DNA of 64,000 nucleotides, from the NCBI GenBank assembly GCA_949318235.1, contig OX439127.1:17605673-17669672 (forward strand). Reading direction: 5' to 3'. Under the pieces are notes generated by a model, which searched no databases, was not told the DNA's origin, and saw only the letters and a program-made list of their open reading frames with translations. Made by a program: the position numbers and the translations under genes. Shown piece by piece: positions 38,172 through 49,276 of this stretch (within the stretch, counting starts at the first letter, position 1; each line of letters begins with the position of its first letter). Source of the stretch: Ecdyonurus torrentis. Lineage: Eukaryota; Arthropoda; Insecta; Ephemeroptera; Heptageniidae.

Positions 38172-38378
38172 TTGCTGACTGCAGACACGCCAGAGTTGCA
38201 AGACTCAAAATTCTACATTCAAGATAGCAACGTGCCAATTTTTGTATCCGGTTTGGGCCACCGCGAAATATTTGAAATGCTGTGCAATCAAATGGCACGG
38301 CCCAAGACGACATTAGTGGCACCTGGAGGAAAAACTGTGCAGGTTCTATGCTTTAACATGGGCCTCCGTTATACATAG
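38172..38378 (+). CDS. Unknown small protein or exon, copy B (left arm)
   Basis: This is the tandem paralogue of the frame at 37867-38109. The conserved block DTPELQDSKFYIQDSNVPIF, VSGLGHREIFEMLCNQMARP and PGGKTVQVLCFNM begins right after TTTTGCTGACTGCAG at 38185, a good acceptor-like sequence. It stops at TAG where copy A still reads TGG. Similarity continues past the stop (ACTATCTTGTNTCTA-CATCTTGG-AAGACTT in both), so the repeat unit (about 278 bp) is larger than the coding block. Function unknown. Confidence 0.4.
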   Translation: MLTADTPELQDSKFYIQDSNVPIFVSGLGHREIFEMLCNQMARPKTTLVAPGGKTVQVLCFNMGLRYT

Positions 38379-39059
38379 AATCAATGGACGTCACTATCTT
38401 GTATCTAGCATCTTGGCAAGACTTGCTTGGACTTACTTTTTAGGCTCCGCTTAACTTTTAAAACCATGTCCACTATGTTGCAGAAAATGTCTCACTATTA
38501 ACACTTTTTTTGTTGGCGTTAACCTAGAGTTACTTTTTATACAAAGAAACCTAGGAACAAGAGACCATATTACAAGACGTATATTTTTGAGGGTAACTTA
38601 TTGTCTCCATCACAAGCCTATAGCCCCACGTTCACTCTCACCGCAATGCTAAACTTTCGGGTATCTTTCTAAACCTATATTGACCAAACATTTCAACTAC
38701 GACCCCTTGAATACTTCTGTTGACCATTTTCATATTTTGTTATTTATCTTTATCATTAGAAATATTCTTGTATTTTTAAAAAGAAAATAAATAATAACGA
38801 ATTATAATGTATATTAAATTATAAAAAATATAAATAAAAATTTGAACAGTATTTGATATTTAAAAATAAATTAATATTTTGTCTTTAAGGAATTAAAAAT
38901 GTACGATTAAAAAAGGAAAGAAAGAAAAGCAGAAATTTAAAAACTTCATATATGTAAATTTAAAAACAAAAGTCACAATTCAGAAGTAAAACCAAAACAT
39001 AGCTCTATTGCTTATAATTAACGTCACCTTATATTTCAAAAAATACAATTTAAACAAAA

Positions 39060-39290
39060 ATGCACCCTGCTTTAAGAACGTTGTGTATAAAATTGGTGAG
39101 ATTTGGTAACCTGCGAGATATGGTACTGTACCAGACCAAATGGAAAAACAAGTTAATAGTTAAAAAATCAGCTGGGTCTTTAATACAGAACTATTTTAAA
39201 ATATTCAAGCATTTCTTAAATTTATACACTAAAAAAGTATTCAAAACTGTAAAAGAAAACCATTCTTTAAAAAAAATAAGGACCAATTAA
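39060..39290 (+). other. Unassigned 76-codon frame in the arm
   Basis: ATG-started, strongly basic (MHPALRTLCIKLVRFGNLRD at the start, then a Lys-rich tail). The last third lies in the first copy of the 400-bp repeat, so that part is repeat-derived. No domain recognised. The mirror frame is 44147-44377 on the minus strand. Confidence 0.25.
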
Positions 39291-41250
39291 CAAACCTAAC
39301 AACCAAACAACCGACCAAATAAGCTTTAGTTGCTTAAAAATAATTTAAAAACCTAAAATATAAAATAACAATTAAAAAGCTTGAAAAAAAAAATTATTTA
39401 CTACACAAAAGTACAATAATAAAAATACTTTATAAAAAAACTTATCTAAACTCGAAAACAGTTTACATAATTACAAAGCTGCATCTAACCTGTCTTTCAA
39501 GTAAAAATTTATTGTAAATACTATGAAAAATGTAAGAGACAAAAATTAAGAGTTCAAATAAAAAAGAAAAGGTTAGAAAAGTTTAAAAAATGTAAAATAA
39601 ATATTCAAGCATTTTATAAATTCATACACCAAAAAAGTATCCAAAACTGTAAAAGAAAAACCATTCTTTAAAAAATAAGAACCAACCAACAAACCTAACA
39701 ACCAAACACTTAACCAACCAACCGACCAACTAACTTTAGTTGCTTAAAAAATTAATTTTAAAACCAAAAATATAAAATAATAATTAAAAAGCTTAAAAAA
39801 AATTTATTTATTAAACAAAAGTACAATAAAAAATACTTCATAAAAAAATCTTATCTTAACTAGAAAACAGTTTACATAATTACAAAGCTGCATCTTACCT
39901 GTCTTTCAAGTAAAAATTCATATGAAAAATGTGAGGTACAAAACTTAAATATATATAAAAAAAGAAAAAAGAGAAGGTTAGAAAAAATTGAAAAAAGGTA
40001 TATTAAATTTTCAAGCAATTCATAAATTTATACACCAAAAAAGTATACAAAACTGTAAAAGAAAAAACATTCTTTAACAAATAAGAACCAACCAACAACC
40101 CTAACAACCAAACACTTAAACAAACAACCAACCAACTAACCTTTAGATGATTAACAAAAATCCTAAAATATAAAATAATAATTAAAAAGCTGAAAAAAAA
40201 GCTATTTACTAAACAAAAGAATATTAAAAAAACCTTCATAAAAAAACTTATCTAAACTGGAAAACAGTTTACATAATTACAAAGCTGCATTTTTCCTGTC
40301 TTTCAAGTAAAAAGTTATTGTAAAAACAATGAAAAGTGTTAGGTACAAATATTTAAACATAAAAAAAGGGAACGTTAGAAAAGTTTAAAGAAAGGTCTAA
40401 TAAAATATTCAAACATTTCATTATTTATACAACAAAAAAGTATTTAAAAGTTAAAAAAAAACTTCTTTAAAAAATAAAAACCAACCAACAAAACTAACAA
40501 CCCAACACTTAACCAACCAACCGACCAACCAACTATAACCTTTAGTTGCTTAAAAAATAAATTCAAAATCCTAAAATTCAAAATATTAATTAAAAAGCTA
40601 GTTCAGCTCAGATTGAATTGTCCCATTCAATGCAAGTAACGTTGAATTACTTAATGTTCATTTCTGTAACATATTTTGTTGTTTATATTATATCATTAAC
40701 TGCTCGTTACACTGAGTATTTATTCTTTTACATAAACAAAAATAATTAAATTTTATAAAAGAAATAATACATATTAAATCGTAAAAAAAGGTGTTAGAGG
40801 TACAAATATTTAAACATAAAAAAAGGGAACGTTAGAAAAGTTTAAAAAAGGTCTAATAAAATATTCAAACATTTCATTATTTATACAACAAAAAAGTATT
40901 TAAAAGTTAAAAAAAACTTCTTTAAAAAATAAAAACCAACCAACAAAACTAACAACCCAACACTTAACCAACCAACCGACCAACCAACTATAACCTTAAG
41001 TTGCTTAAAAAATAAATTCGAAATCCTAAAATTCAAAATATTAATTAAAAAGCTAGTTCAGCTCAGATTGAATTGTCCCATTCAATGCAAGTAACGTTGA
41101 ATTACTTAATGTTCATTTCTGTAACATATTTTGTTGTTTATATTATATCATTAACTGCTCGTTACACTGAGTATTTATTCTTTTACATAAACAAAAATAA
41201 TTAAATTTTATAAAAGAAATAAAACATATTAAATCGTAAAAAAAAAAGGT
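39230..41250. repeat. Tandem repeats of about 400-455 bp (five copies)
   Basis: The anchor ACCAACCAACAAA-CTAACAAC recurs near 39283, 39684, 40087, 40480 and 40935. A second anchor TTTACATAATTACAAAGCTG occurs near 39462, 39878 and 40269. The last two copies share an added block (AGCTAGTTCAGCTCAGATTG and onward) and are nearly identical with a period of 455 bp (40596 versus 41051). Mirrored at about 42186-44206. Confidence 0.85.
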
Positions 41251-41524
41251 GTTAGAGGTTTAAATATGTATAACACTGAAGGAAATTAAAGTCACAAAAA
41301 AAATCAATAACCTGAAAAAAGACAGGAAAATGTATAAATTACAATCAACACTACGGAAAACGAATTTGAACAATACTAGGAAAATTATGAACGATCATTG
41401 ACATATTTCTGAACTTCAAAAATAGGAGAGGTTTAGAGAGGTACGGAAATTTAAAAAAAAATTAAGAAGTTGCAGAAATTAAAAACAGTTAGAAAAAATT
41501 AAAAAGTAATAAGGAGAGGTAACC

Positions 41525-41587
41525 CTGATCCTGCCGCCGTGCCTCCCCGCCACCGCCCCCGCCGCCCCCGCCGCCGCCCCACACCGG
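41525..41587. repeat. C-rich block at inner end of left arm
   Basis: Runs of CCCC and CCGCC over about 60 bp in otherwise AT-rich DNA. The complementary strand carries at least four G-runs and could form a G-quadruplex. Mirrored at 41849-41911. Confidence 0.85.
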
Positions 41588-41848
41588 TTTTAAGTTTTTA
41601 AGCGTCCGGACCTGCTGACGCACCGCGCCGGTTCTAAGTTTTTAAGCATCCGGACCCGACGCTGCAAAGAACTGGTTCTAAGTTTTTATACGCGTCCGGA
41701 CCTTAATTTGTAAACGCGTCCGGCTATCAACTTTTACCGCGCCGGATCTAACTTTTTTACACGTCCGGACCGCACCGGATCTAAATTTGTAAACGCGTCC
41801 GGCTATCAACTTTTACCGCGCCGGATCTAACTTTTTTATACGTCCGGA
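41588..41848. repeat. Palindrome spacer: CCGG/TCCGGA tandem repeats
   Basis: This 261-bp segment is the only part of the element not mirrored. It consists of diverged units GCGCCGG(A/T)TCTAA-TTTTT followed by ACGCGTCCGGA. The stretch at 41705-41771 is repeated with a 79-bp period at 41784-41850. Six-base palindromes TCCGGA recur through it. No open frame. Confidence 0.85.
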
Positions 41849-44146
41849 CCGGTGTGGGGCGGCGGCGGGGGCGGCGGGGGCGGTGGCGGGGAGGCACGGC
41901 GGCAGGATCAGGGTTACCTCTCCTTATTACTTTTTAATTTTTTCTAACTGTTTTTAATTTCTGCAACTTCTTAATTTTTTTTTAAATTTCCGTACCTCTC
42001 TAAACCTCTCCTATTTTTGAAGTTCAGAAATATGTCAATGATCGTTCATAATTTTCCTAGTATTGTTCAAATTCGTTTTCCGTAGTGTTGATTGTAATTT
42101 ATACATTTTCCTGTCTTTTTTCAGGTTATTGATTTTTTTTGTGACTTTAATTTCCTTCAGTGTTATACATATTTAAACCTCTAACACCTTTTTTTTTTAC
42201 GATTTAATATGTTTTATTTCTTTTATAAAATTTAATTATTTTTGTTTATGTAAAAGAATAAATACTCAGTGTAACGAGCAGTTAATGATATAATATAAAC
42301 AACAAAATATGTTACAGAAATGAACATTAAGTAATTCAACGTTACTTGCATTGAATGGGACAATTCAATCTGAGCTGAACTAGCTTTTTAATTAATATTT
42401 TGAATTTTAGGATTTCGAATTTATTTTTTAAGCAACTTAAGGTTATAGTTGGTTGGTCGGTTGGTTGGTTAAGTGTTGGGTTGTTAGTTTTGTTGGTTGG
42501 TTTTTATTTTTTAAAGAAGTTTTTTTTAACTTTTAAATACTTTTTTGTTGTATAAATAATGAAATGTTTGAATATTTTATTAGACCTTTTTTAAACTTTT
42601 CTAACGTTCCCTTTTTTTATGTTTAAATATTTGTACCTCTAACACCTTTTTTTACGATTTAATATGTATTATTTCTTTTATAAAATTTAATTATTTTTGT
42701 TTATGTAAAAGAATAAATACTCAGTGTAACGAGCAGTTAATGATATAATATAAACAACAAAATATGTTACAGAAATGAACATTAAGTAATTCAACGTTAC
42801 TTGCATTGAATGGGACAATTCAATCTGAGCTGAACTAGCTTATTAATTAATATTTTGAATTTTAGGATTTTGAATTTATTTTTTAAGCAACTAAAGGTTA
42901 TAGTTGGTTGGTCGGTTGGTTGGTTAAGTGTTGGGTTGTTAGTTTTGTTGGTTGGTTTTTATTTTTTAAAGAAGTTTTTTTTTAACTTTTAAATACTTTT
43001 TTGTTGTATAAATAATGAAATGTTTGAATATTTTATTAGACCTTTCTTTAAACTTTTCTAACGTTCCCTTTTTTTATGTTTAAATATTTGTACCTAACAC
43101 TTTTCATTGTTTTTACAATAACTTTTTACTTGAAAGACAGGAAAAATGCAGCTTTGTAATTATGTAAACTGTTTTCCAGTTTAGATAAGTTTTTTTATGA
43201 AGGTTTTTTTAATATTCTTTTGTTTAGTAAATAGCTTTTTTTTCAGCTTTTTAATTATTATTTTATATTTTAGGATTTTTGTTAATCATCTAAAGGTTAG
43301 TTGGTTGGTTGTTTGTTTAAGTGTTTGGTTGTTAGGGTTGTTGGTTGGTTCTTATTTGTTAAAGAATGTTTTTTCTTTTACAGTTTTGTATACTTTTTTG
43401 GTGTATAAATTTATGAATTGCTTGAAAATTTAATATACCTTTTTTCAATTTTTTCTAACCTTCTCTTTTTTCTTTTTTTATATATATTTAAGTTTTGTAC
43501 CTCACATTTTTCATATGAATTTTTACTTGAAAGACAGGTAAGATGCAGCTTTGTAATTATGTAAACTGTTTTCTAGTTAAGATAAGATTTTTTTATGAAG
43601 TATTTTTTTATTGTACTTTTGTTTAATAAATAAATTTTTTTTAAGCTTTTTAATTATTATTTTATATTTTTGGTTTTAAAATTAATTTTTTAAGCAACTA
43701 AAGTTAGTTGGTCGGTTGGTTGGTTAAGTGTTTGGTTGTTAGGTTTGTTGGTTGGTTCTTATTTTTTAAAGAATGGTTTTTCTTTTACAGTTTTGGATAC
43801 TTTTTTGGTGTATGAATTTATAAAATGCTTGAATATTTATTTTACATTTTTTAAACTTTTCTAACCTTTTCTTTTTTATTTGAACTCTTAATTTTTGTCT
43901 CTTACATTTTTCATAGTATTTACAATAAATTTTTACTTGAAAGACAGGTTAGATGCAGCTTTGTAATTATGTAAACTGTTTTCGAGTTTAGATAAGTTTT
44001 TTTATAAAGTATTTTTATTATTGTACTTTTGTGTAGTAAATAATTTTTTTTTTCAAGCTTTTTAATTGTTATTTTATATTTTAGGTTTTTAAATTATTTT
44101 TAAGCAACTAAAGCTTATTTGGTCGGTTGTTTGGTTGTTAGGTTTG

Positions 44147-44377
44147 TTAATTGGTCCTTATTTTTTTTAAAGAATGGTTTTCTTTTACAGTTTTGAATAC
44201 TTTTTTAGTGTATAAATTTAAGAAATGCTTGAATATTTTAAAATAGTTCTGTATTAAAGACCCAGCTGATTTTTTAACTATTAACTTGTTTTTCCATTTG
44301 GTCTGGTACAGTACCATATCTCGCAGGTTACCAAATCTCACCAATTTTATACACAACGTTCTTAAAGCAGGGTGCAT
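44147..44377 (-). other. Mirror of the 76-codon basic frame
   Basis: Identical translation to 39060-39290, on the opposite strand. Function unknown. Confidence 0.25.
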
Positions 44378-45058
44378 TTTTGTTTAAATTGTATTTTTTG
44401 AAATATAAGGTGACGTTAATTATAAGCAATAGAGCTATGTTTTGGTTTTACTTCTGAATTGTGACTTTTGTTTTTAAATTTACATATATGAAGTTTTTAA
44501 ATTTCTGCTTTTCTTTCTTTCCTTTTTTAATCGTACATTTTTAATTCCTTAAAGACAAAATATTAATTTATTTTTAAATATCAAATACTGTTCAAATTTT
44601 TATTTATATTTTTTATAATTTAATATACATTATAATTCGTTATTATTTATTTTCTTTTTAAAAATACAAGAATATTTCTAATGATAAAGATAAATAACAA
44701 AATATGAAAATGGTCAACAGAAGTATTCAAGGGGTCGTAGTTGAAATGTTTGGTCAATATAGGTTTAGAAAGATACCCGAAAGTTTAGCATTGCGGTGAG
44801 AGTGAACGTGGGGCTATAGGCTTGTGATGGAGACAATAAGTTACCCTCAAAAATATACGTCTTGTAATATGGTCTCTTGTTCCTAGGTTTCTTTGTATAA
44901 AAAGTAACTCTAGGTTAACGCCAACAAAAAAAGTGTTAATAGTGAGACATTTTCTGCAACATAGTGGACATGGTTTTAAAAGTTAAGCGGAGCCTAAAAA
45001 GTAAGTCCAAGCAAGTCTTGCCAAGATGCTAGATACAAGATAGTGACGTCCATTGATT

Positions 45059-45265
45059 CTATGTATAACGGAGGCCCATGTTAAAGCATAGAACCTGCAC
45101 AGTTTTTCCTCCAGGTGCCACTAATGTCGTCTTGGGCCGTGCCATTTGATTGCACAGCATTTCAAATATTTCGCGGTGGCCCAAACCGGATACAAAAATT
45201 GGCACGTTGCTATCTTGAATGTAGAATTTTGAGTCTTGCAACTCTGGCGTGTCTGCAGTCAGCAA
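45059..45265 (-). CDS. Unknown small protein or exon, copy B (right arm)
   Basis: Identical in translation to 38172-38378. Because the arms face each other, both copies point toward the spacer. No difference from the left-arm copy was seen in the coding block, so it gives no independent evidence of selection. Confidence 0.4.
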   Translation of the reverse strand: MLTADTPELQDSKFYIQDSNVPIFVSGLGHREIFEMLCNQMARPKTTLVAPGGKTVQVLCFNMGLRYT

Positions 45266-45327
45266 AACACAAAAATAAGTTCAACTATATAAGTCTTACC
45301 AAGATGATAGAAACAAGATAGTCACAC

Positions 45328-45570
45328 TCATTGGTTCCATGTATAACTGCGATCCATGTTAAAGCATAGAAGTTTCACAGTTTTACCACCAGGTGGCGCT
45401 AGTGTCGTTTTTGGCCGTGCTATTTGATTGCACAGCAATTCAAATATTTCGCGGTGGCCAAAACCGGATACCAAAATCGGTGCGTCACTATCTTTAATGT
45501 AGAATCTTGAGTCTTGCAACTCTGGCGTGTCTGCAATCAGGGAAACAGCTAAGCAGTTTTTAAGTAACAT
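45328..45570 (-). CDS. Unknown small protein or exon, copy A (right arm)
   Basis: Identical in translation to 37867-38109, on the opposite strand and pointing toward the spacer. See that entry for motifs and acceptor-like context. Confidence 0.4.
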   Translation of the reverse strand: MLLKNCLAVSLIADTPELQDSRFYIKDSDAPILVSGFGHREIFELLCNQIARPKTTLAPPGGKTVKLLCFNMDRSYTWNQ

Positions 45571-46088
45571 TTCCTTAAAAGCTGCTTAAAGGTTTCCTGA
45601 AGTTTGGTTCCGCTAGTCCATCTAAACTTTTATGCAACTCTGATGTAAGGTCTTGTATTGGCTACCTGCCTTTCTCGTAACAATAATGTAGTAATGAGGT
45701 CATAGTTGTTTCAGAAAACTACCAAGTGGTCAATTTAAACTTCTCCGCCCCCTTTTTTTGTGACATAAAAAGTAAGGCATAGTTGAACGTTGGTAAAAAA
45801 AAAAGTCCTATATCGGCTGCCTGCTCTTAAAATGTAGGATAGCACAAGACTTGTGCAGACTGGTTTGAACCTTGATCTAAAAATAAAAGAATTTTTACGA
45901 TGGTTTATACTTTAGTATAAACTATAACACAAGTCATCATTTCATTTATATATTTATTTTAAATAGCGCAAGGCAACAAAAAAATGGTAGTAAGACATTA
46001 AACTTACAAAAGTTAAATGTATAAAAATTTCTCAAGGCTCACAAAAAATAAGTGATATAATAGGTGTAATGACGTTAAGTCAAAAGGT

Positions 46089-46304
46089 TTGCTGCGGTGG
46101 CATGGACAGCGACAGCGGTGGGAATGCGAACTACCTTTTAAACTACTTCACAAACCATTTACGGAACATATGATAAAAATCTCAGTAAGAACCTACCAGT
46201 CACGGTATACGCATCAAAATTCATTTAGGTATAATTCATTGAACTCAAATGTCATCAACAACATTGAACAAAAAAAGAAGTGCTTAAACCGTCACACAAT
46301 ATAA
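46089..46304 (+). other. Mirror of the 71-codon frame
   Basis: Identical translation to 37133-37348, on the opposite strand. Unassigned. Confidence 0.25.
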
Positions 46305-47132
46305 TAAGAAGGAGAGGTGTCTGCATTTTTGTGTTAAGATAACAAAATCAAAAGACATGCACACCTGAGAAAGCACGTAACAACTTTGAACAGACTTATA
46401 CATGTCTGAACATGTCAAAGTAGTGTTTTAAACATGTCTAAACTTGTATAAACTAGTACATCTTAGTTTAAAAGTTGTTCATTTGTCCTTGAAATAAATA
46501 TTTGAAAACCTTTTAAGGTAATTTATACTATATTTATTATCTTTTTTTTTAATTTTTGCTGTTTACATTTTTGTACTTTACATTTTTCCTTTTTATATAT
46601 TTTTTATGATTCATTTTATTTAAAAACTTTTGAATCTGTAAACTTTTAAATCTAAACGTTTTTGGATAGAAAAGTTTTTGAATCTAAAATTTTAAAATCT
46701 TTAAGCTTTTTTTATCTAAATAAGTTTGTGGCTTTAAACAGGTGACTTTAACACAATTACCACAAAACATGTCATGACATGTACAGGCTCAAGTAGAATC
46801 AGAAAGTGAATGCACACGTACATAGCAAATTTATATTGTAAATAAATTATCGTTTATAAGGTCCATAGTCTATGCATTTAATATATAATTATAACTCTTT
46901 TACAGGTAAAAAACTGTTTAATGTTCTGAACCTTTCTTATACCTTTTTTAAACTTTTCTAACCTTCTCTTTTCTTTTTTGATATTCAAATTTTTGTATCT
47001 CAAATTTTTCATCGTTTTGATAAATGTTTTTATTTTTTTTATTTACAAGCAGGCGAGCGCTACTCTTGTGTAGTCTTGTTAAAACCTTGAACTTAGTCTA
47101 TTTTACAGTTACTTATACTTTATTCCAACAAA

Positions 47133-47351
47133 GCTGAAGATAACGTAAGGAAGCGACTGCGCATTTCGTGCGTCTGTTGCAAGATTTAATTCCTTATTTC
47201 CGGTATTTTTCACGTTTTGGTGGCGGGAAAATATTATCGTGTGTATTTTTTTTTAAAAAGTTGAAATTTTACCGGAAATAGATCTTGACGGTCAGCCAAA
47301 TGCGGAAAAAATGCACGAAATGTGCAGTCGCTACCTTACGTTATCTTCAGC
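47133..47351. mobile_element. MITE-like hairpin nested in the right arm
   Basis: Mirror copy of 36086-36304 with the same GCTGAAGATAACGTAAGG ends. Confidence 0.65.
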
Positions 47352-48068
47352 ATCATTGCTTTATTCATACATAATTTACAACGATTGACATCATTCGGCT
47401 TTCATCGATAGTGCTCGTGGTATTTCGGTAATTAACAAGTGACCTAGTTACATAAATTGTGACCAGCTCTAAAGTACAAAGGGTTGGGCTGTCACTGTTA
47501 AGTAAACTCTCCAACCAGAAATATTTAAAAAGACATTAATCACAAAAAAAAAAACATTGCATCATTGATACTCCAACCCTCTAGCTAACCAAACTTTTGT
47601 TTGAAAACCTTCTGCAAAAAAATTCCCATTGATGTAAGTAAATAATCGTATCCGTATCTCTAGCATCAGACTCTGCATTGGTTAAGTAGACGTGAATACC
47701 GTTACAGGGCGAATTTGAACTTGTGTAGACTTGCTGAATGTTGACCTAAATATATTTTACCGTTATTTATGATTTATTCATACCTAGCTAAACTCGGCTT
47801 TTATCGGTACTGCTCGTGGTAAGTCGGTAATAAGCTTTCCCGCGAAAATTGCTTTAGTATATTACCAAAAACGCACTTCGCGCTTACTTGCTGGCACTTT
47901 TGGCAGTCAGTCGGAAGAGTAGGTGGAGAGCACACACGCTCGTTGTGTTCTTCTAGATTTAGCAAATCAGGTCCCTCGGTTTCATTCGGTATTGCTCGGG
48001 GTCATTCGGTAATTCACTTTCCCGCCAAAAATATATTGCCACTTTTTATTATTTTCTTTTTTACTCAG

Positions 48069-48132
48069 GAATGGGCTGGTGTGTGGGGTGGGAGTGAGGT
48101 GAACGCACACGTGTGCTCGCGCCGCTCGCATG
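48069..48132 (+). other. Mirror of the exon-like segment
   Basis: Same 64-bp segment as 35306-35369, here on the plus strand, with TTTTACTCAG before it and GTAAGTTTC after it. It points outward. Confidence 0.3.
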
Positions 48133-48422
48133 GTAAGTTTCTACCTAGTATCGCAGCCATGTTAGCAAGCGGCAAATTATCTTAATATCAGTGAAAAAAT
48201 AATATTCATTAATATTCATAAACCGTACAATTAAAAATATTCATAAACCGTACAATTAAAAATATTTATAAATCGGTCATAATATATACATAAATCGGTC
48301 ATATATTAGTCATAAATCGGACCAATCATAAAATATGAATCAACAAATCTTTTTCTTTAAAATAATTCCCCCACTCATTTGTGACGTAGGCAATTTCTCC
48401 CACCCCCCCCCCCCTTTTTTAT

Positions 48423-48951
48423 CAACCTGGTTTTATAAAACCTCAAAAAATTTACCCCCACCTCTGGTTGACATCACTCGGTTTCATTCGGTATTGCTCG
48501 TAAAACCTCGATAAAATTTCCCCAGACACTGGATTTATAAAACATTGAAAATTTTCCCCCACCCCTGGTTTTATAAAACCTCGAAACATTTATCCAGCCA
48601 CTGGTTTTATAAACCATTGAAAATGTTCCTCCATCACTGGTTTTATAAAACCTTGAAAAATTTCTCCAAACACTGGTTTTATAAAGCCTTGAAAATTTGG
48701 TTTATAAAACCTTGAAAAATTTCCCCAAGCACTGGTTTTATAAACCTTTGAAAATTTACCCCCACCACTGGTTTTATAAAACATCGAAATATTTCCCCTA
48801 CCACTGGTTTTATAAAACATCAAAAAATTTAACCCCACTACTGGTTTTATAAATCGTAGAAATTAGGCCACACCCATCGCTTTATAGCTACACGTTTTAA
48901 ATGACTTCAAAAAATTTCCCCCACCATTGGGTTTATAAACTGGGTTTATAA
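48423..48951. repeat. Mirror of the GGTTTTATAAAACC array
   Basis: Reverse-complement copy of 34487-35015; about twelve units. Confidence 0.9.
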
Positions 48952-48995
48952 GCAGGGCTTATAAACGCAAGGCCTATAAGTGACTATAGACTACT

Positions 48996-49001
48996 AATAT
49001 A
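48996..49001. repeat. 6-bp target duplication of the giant palindrome (right)
   Basis: AATATA, directly after the terminal CT; matches 34437-34442. Confidence 0.65.
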
Positions 49002-49272
49002 TAATTGAATTTTGTTTCTTTTTTTAAACTCGTGATGTTTGTTTTATCAATAATGTTATATAATTTATTGATTGGAATATTATAATTATTGTGAGTCTAT
49101 GTACAGATAATTTCATTTGTTTCATAGAGTATATTCACTATAGTCGATGAGTCTTGAGAAAACTTTAACATGCAAGGTAATAAGAAAAAATCATATAAAA
49201 ACTCTGTTTTCAGAAATAAAAGTAATAGTAGAAATAAATAATAAGAAATAAAATAATAATAAAAATTTATAT

Positions 49273-49276
49273 ATAA
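49273..49276. repeat. ATAA duplication of MITE copy 1 (left)
   Basis: ATAA flanks copy 1 here and at 49622-49625. Confidence 0.55.

Larger units (their letters stand above)
34443..41587 (+). repeat. Left arm of the giant palindrome
   Basis: Order from outside in: a 12-copy array of short palindromes (34487-35015), small tandem repeats (35120-35235), modules with ACCGA/CGAG motifs (34940-36052), a MITE-like hairpin (36086-36304), a unique stretch (36310-37860), a duplicated 62-codon frame (37867-38378), a further unique stretch, five repeats of about 400 bp (39230-41250), and a C-rich block next to the spacer. Confidence 0.95.
34443..48995. mobile_element. 14.55-kb palindromic element (candidate non-autonomous Polinton/Maverick derivative)
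   Basis: Bases x and (83438 minus x) are complementary from the ends to near the middle, shifting to 83437 and 83436 through two 1-nt length differences. The left arm 34443-41587 (7145 bp) and right arm 41849-48995 (7147 bp) enclose a 261-bp spacer. Ends read AGTAGTCTATAGTCACTTAT inward from both sides, with AATATA outside each. Known Polintons have AG termini, long inverted repeats and 6-bp duplications, which fits. They also carry a protein-primed DNA polymerase, integrase, ATPase, protease and capsid genes, none of which is visible here. The arms consist of repeat families and short frames only. Alternatives are a giant Foldback-like element, or an assembly artefact; the flanking duplication and scattered arm differences argue against the artefact. 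Confidence 0.8.
41849..48995 (-). repeat. Right arm of the giant palindrome
   Basis: Reverse complement of 34443-41587 with a few differences: for example G at 46796 opposite T at 36641 (C would be expected), one extra base in a homopolymer near 47545 (11 versus 10), an A/T difference near 40596 opposite 42840, and a second 1-nt length difference between 39290 and 40003. Mirror copies of all left-arm features occur here, in the opposite orientation. Confidence 0.95.

Noticed and set aside
34443..48995. Pure assembly artefact as the default explanation of the palindrome
   Set aside because: Scattered substitutions between arms and the AATATA duplication at the outer ends are better explained by a real insertion, though raw reads must decide.
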